From the NCBI GenBank assembly GCA_015229095.1, contig JADGCE010000011.1:1-9421 (forward strand): DNA of 9,421 nt, written 5' to 3'. How positions within the stretch are numbered: position 1 is the first letter of the stretch; every line of letters begins with the position of its first letter. The notes under the pieces were generated by a model. The model had not been told where the DNA came from. It worked only from the letters and a program-made list of their open reading frames with translations, and searched no databases. The translations under genes and the position numbers were made by a program. The stretch is from Magnetococcales bacterium (GTDB lineage Bacteria > Pseudomonadota > Magnetococcia > Magnetococcales > Magnetaquicoccaceae). Positions 6,277-9,421 of this stretch are shown here, in pieces.

Positions 6277-7224
6277 ATGCACAAGATTGCCTTTCTTTTT
6301 CCTGGACAAGGGGCCCAGTCTGTGGGTATGGGGCGCGGGTTGGCGGTCGCCGATCCAGAAATCGCCGCCCTCTTCGCCATGGCCGACGATGTGGTCGGTT
6401 TCCCGCTGAGTACCCTGATGTGGAACGGCCCGGAGAGCGAGCTCACCCTGACCGAAAACGCCCAACCCGCCCTGGTGACCACTGCCCTGGCTGCCCACCA
6501 TCTCCTGACCACCCGCACAACCATCCGTCCGGATTTTGTCGCCGGGCACTCCCTGGGGGAGTATGCCGCTCTGGTGGCCGCAGGGGGATTGACGGCCAGG
6601 GATGCGATACGACTGGTCCGCCTGCGGGGCCAGGCCATGCAAAAGGCGGTGCCCCCTGGAGAGGGCGGCATGGCGGTGTTGCTCAATGTACCCGCTCCCG
6701 AGGTGGCTGCTCTGTGTCAGGAAGCCGCCGTCAGCACCCAGGGGGTCTGCGTGCCGGCCAACTTTAACACCGCCCAGCAGATTGTCATCTCCGGGCACAA
6801 GCAGGCAGTGGAAAAGGCGGTGGCCCTGGCCAAAGAGCGGGGTGCCAAACGATGCCTGATGTTGGCGGTCTCCGCCCCTTTTCACAGCCCCCTCATGCAA
6901 CCGGCAGCCGGCACCATGGCGGACGCCCTTTCAGCCACCCCCCTGCAAAATCTCACCATCCCGCTTGTTGCCAATGTCACCGCTCAGGAGGTCACTTCGG
7001 CTGACTCCGTTCGGCACCTGCTGGTGGAACAGGTCACGGGCGCGGTGCGTTGGGAGGCCTCCATCCACCGGTTGATCGCCTTGGGCGTGGATACCTTCAT
7101 CGAACTGGGTAGCGGAAAAGTGCTGACAGGCATGATCAAACGCATTGATGCAACCGTGCGGGCCGTCGCCCTCAACGAACCAGAAGAGCTGGAAACCATT
7201 ACCACCCTGTTCCCACCCTTGTAG
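6277..7224 (+). CDS. fabD: malonyl-CoA--acyl carrier protein transacylase
   Basis: Transfers malonyl from CoA to acyl carrier protein, supplying extender units for type II fatty acid synthesis in the cytoplasm. The 315-residue product has FPGQGAQ (8-14, oxyanion-hole Q11), the nucleophile S92 in GHSLGEY (90-96), R117 in RLRGQAMQ (binds the malonyl carboxylate), and the catalytic His203 in SAPFHSPLM. The ferredoxin-like insert region carries NFNTAQQIVISG (162-173), and the C-terminal block is FIELGSGKVLTGM. Residue numbers agree closely with E. coli FabD (S92, R117, H201; 309 residues). The start at ATG 6277 has GAGGAG at 6268-6273, a short spacing. The usual fabH, fabG, acpP and fabF neighbours are not beside it: upstream is an NYN gene and downstream an unrecognised ORF. 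Confidence 0.97.
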   Translation: MHKIAFLFPGQGAQSVGMGRGLAVADPEIAALFAMADDVVGFPLSTLMWNGPESELTLTENAQPALVTTALAAHHLLTTRTTIRPDFVAGHSLGEYAALVAAGGLTARDAIRLVRLRGQAMQKAVPPGEGGMAVLLNVPAPEVAALCQEAAVSTQGVCVPANFNTAQQIVISGHKQAVEKAVALAKERGAKRCLMLAVSAPFHSPLMQPAAGTMADALSATPLQNLTIPLVANVTAQEVTSADSVRHLLVEQVTGAVRWEASIHRLIALGVDTFIELGSGKVLTGMIKRIDATVRAVALNEPEELETITTLFPPL

Positions 7225-7236
7225 ACTGGAAACCCC

Positions 7237-7917
7237 ATGAGCCACCCCAGCAAAGAGAACAAGTCGACCCTGGTCATCCCCATCGTGGCGGAAAAAGAGG
7301 GATGCCCCCCCGATGGAGGAACCCCTGCCGCCAACAAGCACCTCTCCCCGGAGGAGGAGTGGCGACTGAACAAGGCGGCTGTGGCCCGTTTCAGTCGCAA
7401 CGGTCACTGGAAAGAGGCCTTGGAACTGCTGACCTCGTTGTCCAAAAAGCAAAAAACCCACGAGATTTACAAGGCCCTGGCCCAGCGGGTCTGGGTGGCG
7501 TTAAAAAGCGATGCACCGGTCACGGATGTGGTCCTGGCCCTCTATCATCTACTCAACACCCTGGGCCCTCGTCACGAAATCGCCGGCCCGGTGGTGGCAT
7601 TGGCCCATCTTATGGCCAAACATCGGACCCCGGAACACCCGGATCGGGCACTGGCGCAGGCACAGGCACAGCAAATGTTTGCCTTGGTGCTGGACAGCAT
7701 CGGCGTGGTGGGGGAAGAGGCCTTTGGCAAATGGGTGGCCCACAATCGTCTGGATGATCCCAACCATTATATACCGATTGTTTTGAATTGCCTGGAAATC
7801 ATGGTTGGGGATGACTGGTGGATCGACCGGGATGCCTTGCAAAGGGCGAGCATGAGCGATGCTGCCGCCAAAAAGGCACGGAACAGGGTCATCCCGGTGG
7901 AAAAAACCGTGCAATAG
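7237..7917 (+). CDS. hypothetical helical protein
   Basis: A 226-residue protein I do not recognise. The first 35 residues are polar and Pro/Gly-rich and probably disordered. From about 36 to 205 the sequence looks entirely alpha-helical with repeated amphipathic segments, such as EEWRLNKAAVARFSRNGHW, WKEALELLTSL and RALAQAQAQQMFALVLDSI, which recalls TPR-like or other helical-repeat scaffolds, though no repeat consensus is clear. A conspicuous DDWWIDRDAL segment is near 195-204, and the C-terminus is basic (AAAKKARNRV). There is no signal peptide or membrane span. ATG 7237 lies 12 nt after the fabD stop with a weak SD (TGGAAA, 7227-7232), so it is probably cotranscribed with fabD. Codon use and GC resemble the neighbours, and it fills the gap cleanly, which supports a real gene. 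Confidence 0.75.
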   Translation: MSHPSKENKSTLVIPIVAEKEGCPPDGGTPAANKHLSPEEEWRLNKAAVARFSRNGHWKEALELLTSLSKKQKTHEIYKALAQRVWVALKSDAPVTDVVLALYHLLNTLGPRHEIAGPVVALAHLMAKHRTPEHPDRALAQAQAQQMFALVLDSIGVVGEEAFGKWVAHNRLDDPNHYIPIVLNCLEIMVGDDWWIDRDALQRASMSDAAAKKARNRVIPVEKTVQ

Positions 7918-7987
7918 CCCGACCACATGGCACAATAAATGCTGGATCTCCCTCGGCAGTATCATCCCACCGAGCAGGAGAAAAAAG

Positions 7988-8188
7988 ATGGAACCATTAC
8001 AAATTGTTGCCAACAGGGAGGGCTATCAGATTTTTGACTATGATCGCAAGCAGACGGTCGTCTCGGGTATCCGTAGCGTTCGTGGCGCCTGGGCGATCTA
8101 TGAACGGCTGGTAAGCCTCAAAGAGGCGATCGGTCGCCATGCCAAAGATGCAGAGCAGCCCCCATTGAACCGTGCAACCGCACCTTGA
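7988..8188 (+). CDS. small hypothetical protein (66 aa)
   Basis: A small ORF with a clear ribosome-binding site: AGGAG at 7976-7980, 7 nt before ATG 7988. The frame is open further upstream to 7859, but that extension overlaps the preceding gene and has no SD, so I choose the internal ATG. The 66-residue product begins MEPLQIVANREGYQIFDYD, predicted as short beta strands (IVANREGYQIFDYDRKQTVV), followed by an amphipathic helix (GAWAIYERLVSLKEAIGRHA) and a polar Pro-rich tail. I do not recognise the family. It lies 70 nt after the previous hypothetical gene and about 100 nt before plsC, just upstream of a large palindrome. The SD and the structured composition favour a real protein. Confidence 0.6.
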   Translation: MEPLQIVANREGYQIFDYDRKQTVVSGIRSVRGAWAIYERLVSLKEAIGRHAKDAEQPPLNRATAP

Positions 8189-8190
8189 TA

Positions 8191-8212
8191 CCCCCCGGAT
8201 CGCCGAAGGGGG
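8191..8212. repeat. small inverted repeat C-tract / G-tract
   Basis: CCCCCC (8191-8196) and GGGGG (8208-8212) can pair around an 11-nt loop immediately after the stop codon of the 66-aa ORF. No T-run follows. It may compete for pairing with the larger palindrome downstream. Confidence 0.4.
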
Positions 8213-8218
8213 CAGGCT

Positions 8219-8244
8219 GGGGGGGGGTGAATTCACCCCCCCCC
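8219..8244. repeat. perfect 26-bp palindrome: nine G, TGAATTCA, nine C
   Basis: Nine G (8219-8227), the self-complementary octamer TGAATTCA (8228-8235) and ten C (8236-8245) form a perfect inverted repeat with 13-bp arms. As RNA it would fold as an 11-bp stem closed by the AATT tetraloop. No T-run follows on either strand, so it is not a standard rho-independent terminator, though a stem this stable after a stop codon could protect or end the upstream transcript. The G9 and C10 tracts are also prone to slippage and to four-stranded structures. Confidence 0.75.
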
Positions 8245-8285
8245 CAGAAGCGGGTGCACCACCCCCCTTCTCCATGTGTATTTGA

Positions 8286-9011
8286 ATGATTTTTTTACGA
8301 TCTTTCCTGTTTTTCCTCTTGTTTGTGGCGGGCATTCTCCTCTATGCCACCCTCATCGTCGCCCTCTGGCCCATGACCAGCCTTGCCCAGCGTCGCAGGA
8401 TGGCCTGCTCCTGGGCCCAATACAATCGCCGTCTGCTGGCGGTGATCTGCGATCTGCGGGAAACGATCGTCGGTCTGGAAAACATCCCACCCCCCCCCTT
8501 CGTACTGTTGTGCAAGCATCAATCCGCCTGGGAGACCGTGACGTTGCACGCACTCTTTCCCACCTTTGTCCTGGTTTTGAAAAAAAGCCTGTTGTTTATC
8601 CCCTTCTTTGGCTGGGCTCTCAAGGCCACCGGTCAGATTGCCATTGATCGCAAGCGGGAATTGGAAGCGTTGCGCATTTTGCAAACAGAGGGCAAACAGT
8701 GCTTTGCCCAGGGCGTTTCCGTTTTGATTTTTCCCGAAGGCACCCGTGTACCACCCGGCACGGTGGGCCACTACAACGCAGGAGGGGTAGCCCTGGCCCT
8801 GGCGGCTGGCGTACCCATCGTGCCGGTGGCCCACAATGCGGGCACTTTTTGGAGACGCCGCTCTTTCCTGAAAAAACCCGGAGAAATTCAAATGCGCATT
8901 GGCCCGCCCATTGCCACCCAGGGACTGGGCAAAAGCGCCCGCAAGGCATTGCTGGGCCAGGTGCAAGAGAGCATCGAAACCATGATGCAAGAGATTCAGC
9001 CCTCGTCGTGA
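8286..9011 (+). CDS. plsC: 1-acyl-sn-glycerol-3-phosphate acyltransferase (PlsC family)
   Basis: Likely acylates lysophosphatidic acid to phosphatidic acid, the precursor of CDP-diacylglycerol used by PgsA, at the inner membrane. The 241-residue protein starts with a hydrophobic segment (about 3-30). Acyltransferase motif I is HQSAWE (H78 to E83), an HX4E variant of the usual HX4D. Motif III is FPEGTR (149-154), and a later conserved block is VPIVPVAHNAGTFW (176-189). Length suits the family (about 240-250). ATG 8286 has no good SD. The tiny ORF ATG-TGT-ATT-TGA (8274-8285) ends directly before it, and a strong palindrome lies 40 nt upstream. The 3' end overlaps rsmA by 16 bp on the opposite strand. 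The family is certain; acyl-donor and acceptor specificity is inferred. Confidence 0.92.
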   Translation: MIFLRSFLFFLLFVAGILLYATLIVALWPMTSLAQRRRMACSWAQYNRRLLAVICDLRETIVGLENIPPPPFVLLCKHQSAWETVTLHALFPTFVLVLKKSLLFIPFFGWALKATGQIAIDRKRELEALRILQTEGKQCFAQGVSVLIFPEGTRVPPGTVGHYNAGGVALALAAGVPIVPVAHNAGTFWRRRSFLKKPGEIQMRIGPPIATQGLGKSARKALLGQVQESIETMMQEIQPSS

Positions 9012-9421
9012 AAGGCGTTGGCCAGACGAGCAAACTCCACCACGGACAATGTTTCGCCACGGCGCCCCGCATCGATGGCAGCCCGTGTCAGCCAGGGTGC
9101 CGGATTTTCCTCGATGGTTTTCAGAGCATTCAGCAGGGTTTTTCTGCGCTGTCCGAAGGCAGCCTGCACCACTTGCCGAAACCAGAGGGGATCCCCCACC
9201 TGGGCCAGGGGGCTCTCGCGACGCACCAGGCGCACGACGCAGGAGTCCACCTTGGGCACCGGATAAAAGGCCTTGGGGGGCACCAAAAAGAGCGGTTCGA
9301 CCGCCATCCACAACTGGCAATGGACAGAGAGGATCCCATAGGATTTTGTGTTGGGCGGGGCGGTGATGCGTTCAGCCACCTCTTTTTGAAACATGAGGAT
9401 CATCGCTGCAATCGCCTCCCC
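8996..9421 (-). CDS. rsmA: 16S rRNA (adenine1518/1519-N6)-dimethyltransferase, C-terminal part
   Basis: Partial gene: the frame is open to the window edge, so only the last 141 residues are visible. RsmA (KsgA) dimethylates two adjacent adenosines in helix 45 of 16S rRNA late in 30S assembly. Visible family blocks are MFQKEVAERI followed by TKSYGILSV, the conserved VPPKAFYPVPKVDSCVVRL, and the C-terminal helical domain with AAFGQRRKTLLNAL. The catalytic NLPY motif and SAM-binding domain lie beyond the window. The stop TGA (8998-8996) falls inside the 3' end of convergent plsC. ATG 9403 is an internal Met and not the start, because in-frame coding continues upstream to the last base. Confidence 0.95.
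   Translation of the reverse strand, partial: GEAIAAMILMFQKEVAERITAPPNTKSYGILSVHCQLWMAVEPLFLVPPKAFYPVPKVDSCVVRLVRRESPLAQVGDPLWFRQVVQAAFGQRRKTLLNALKTIEENPAPWLTRAAIDAGRRGETLSVVEFARLANAFHDEG

Noticed and set aside
7939..8031. Short ORF starting at ATG 7939 that overlaps the 66-aa ORF
   Set aside because: No SD upstream, and it overlaps the better-supported ORF in another frame.
8274..8285. Mini-ORF ATG-TGT-ATT-TGA abutting the plsC start
   Set aside because: Three codons with no SD of its own; easily chance. Noted only because plsC also lacks a clear SD.

Overview
The window is about 9.4 kb of GC-rich, densely packed bacterial chromosome carrying housekeeping genes. The genes point to a Gram-negative proteobacterium: an Lgt with the full catalytic signature, a UvrC, a 182-residue PgsA, an RsmJ-type 16S rRNA methyltransferase, a LabA-like NYN protein and a PlsC. 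The order uvrC-pgsA-tRNA-Gly(GCC)-tRNA-Cys(GCA) matches the E. coli order uvrC-pgsA-glyW-cysT. The mix of features would fit a deep-branching group such as Magnetococcales, but that is a guess from style and not shown by the sequence.

Layout. On the minus strand at the left end is rsmJ (10-810), preceded by a well-formed 22-codon mini-ORF (804-872) whose stop codon overlaps one of the two candidate rsmJ start codons. A divergent intergenic region with a tandem GC-rich hairpin (917-946) leads to a plus-strand run: pheA (prephenate dehydratase with ACT domain, 1012-1845), lgt (1855-2649), uvrC (2646-4559, ATGA overlap with lgt) and pgsA (4568-5116). Next is a stable-RNA-type promoter (5141-5169, with an AT-rich palindrome just upstream) and the cluster tRNA-Gly, tRNA-Cys, tRNA-Gly (5237-5539), in which the two Gly genes are identical. 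After about 190 bp without a recognisable gene come a LabA-like NYN-domain gene (5726-6259), fabD (6277-7224), an unrecognised helical protein gene (7237-7917), an unrecognised small protein gene (7988-8188), an intergenic region dominated by a perfect 26-bp G/C-tract palindrome (8219-8244), and plsC (8286-9011). The partial 3' end of rsmA/ksgA (8996-9421) converges on the minus strand and overlaps plsC by 16 bp.

Functional themes. Three genes act on phospholipid or its acyl precursors (pgsA, fabD, plsC), and Lgt consumes phosphatidylglycerol, whose committed precursor PgsA makes. Translation is represented by the tRNA cluster and by two 16S rRNA methyltransferases, one at each end. uvrC and pheA are individual housekeeping genes. 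I see no transposase, integrase, CRISPR array or recognisable defence or secondary-metabolite system. The parts most worth a second look are small: the rsmJ leader mini-ORF, the two unrecognised ORFs between fabD and plsC, the two GC-rich palindromic intergenic elements, and the tRNA array.
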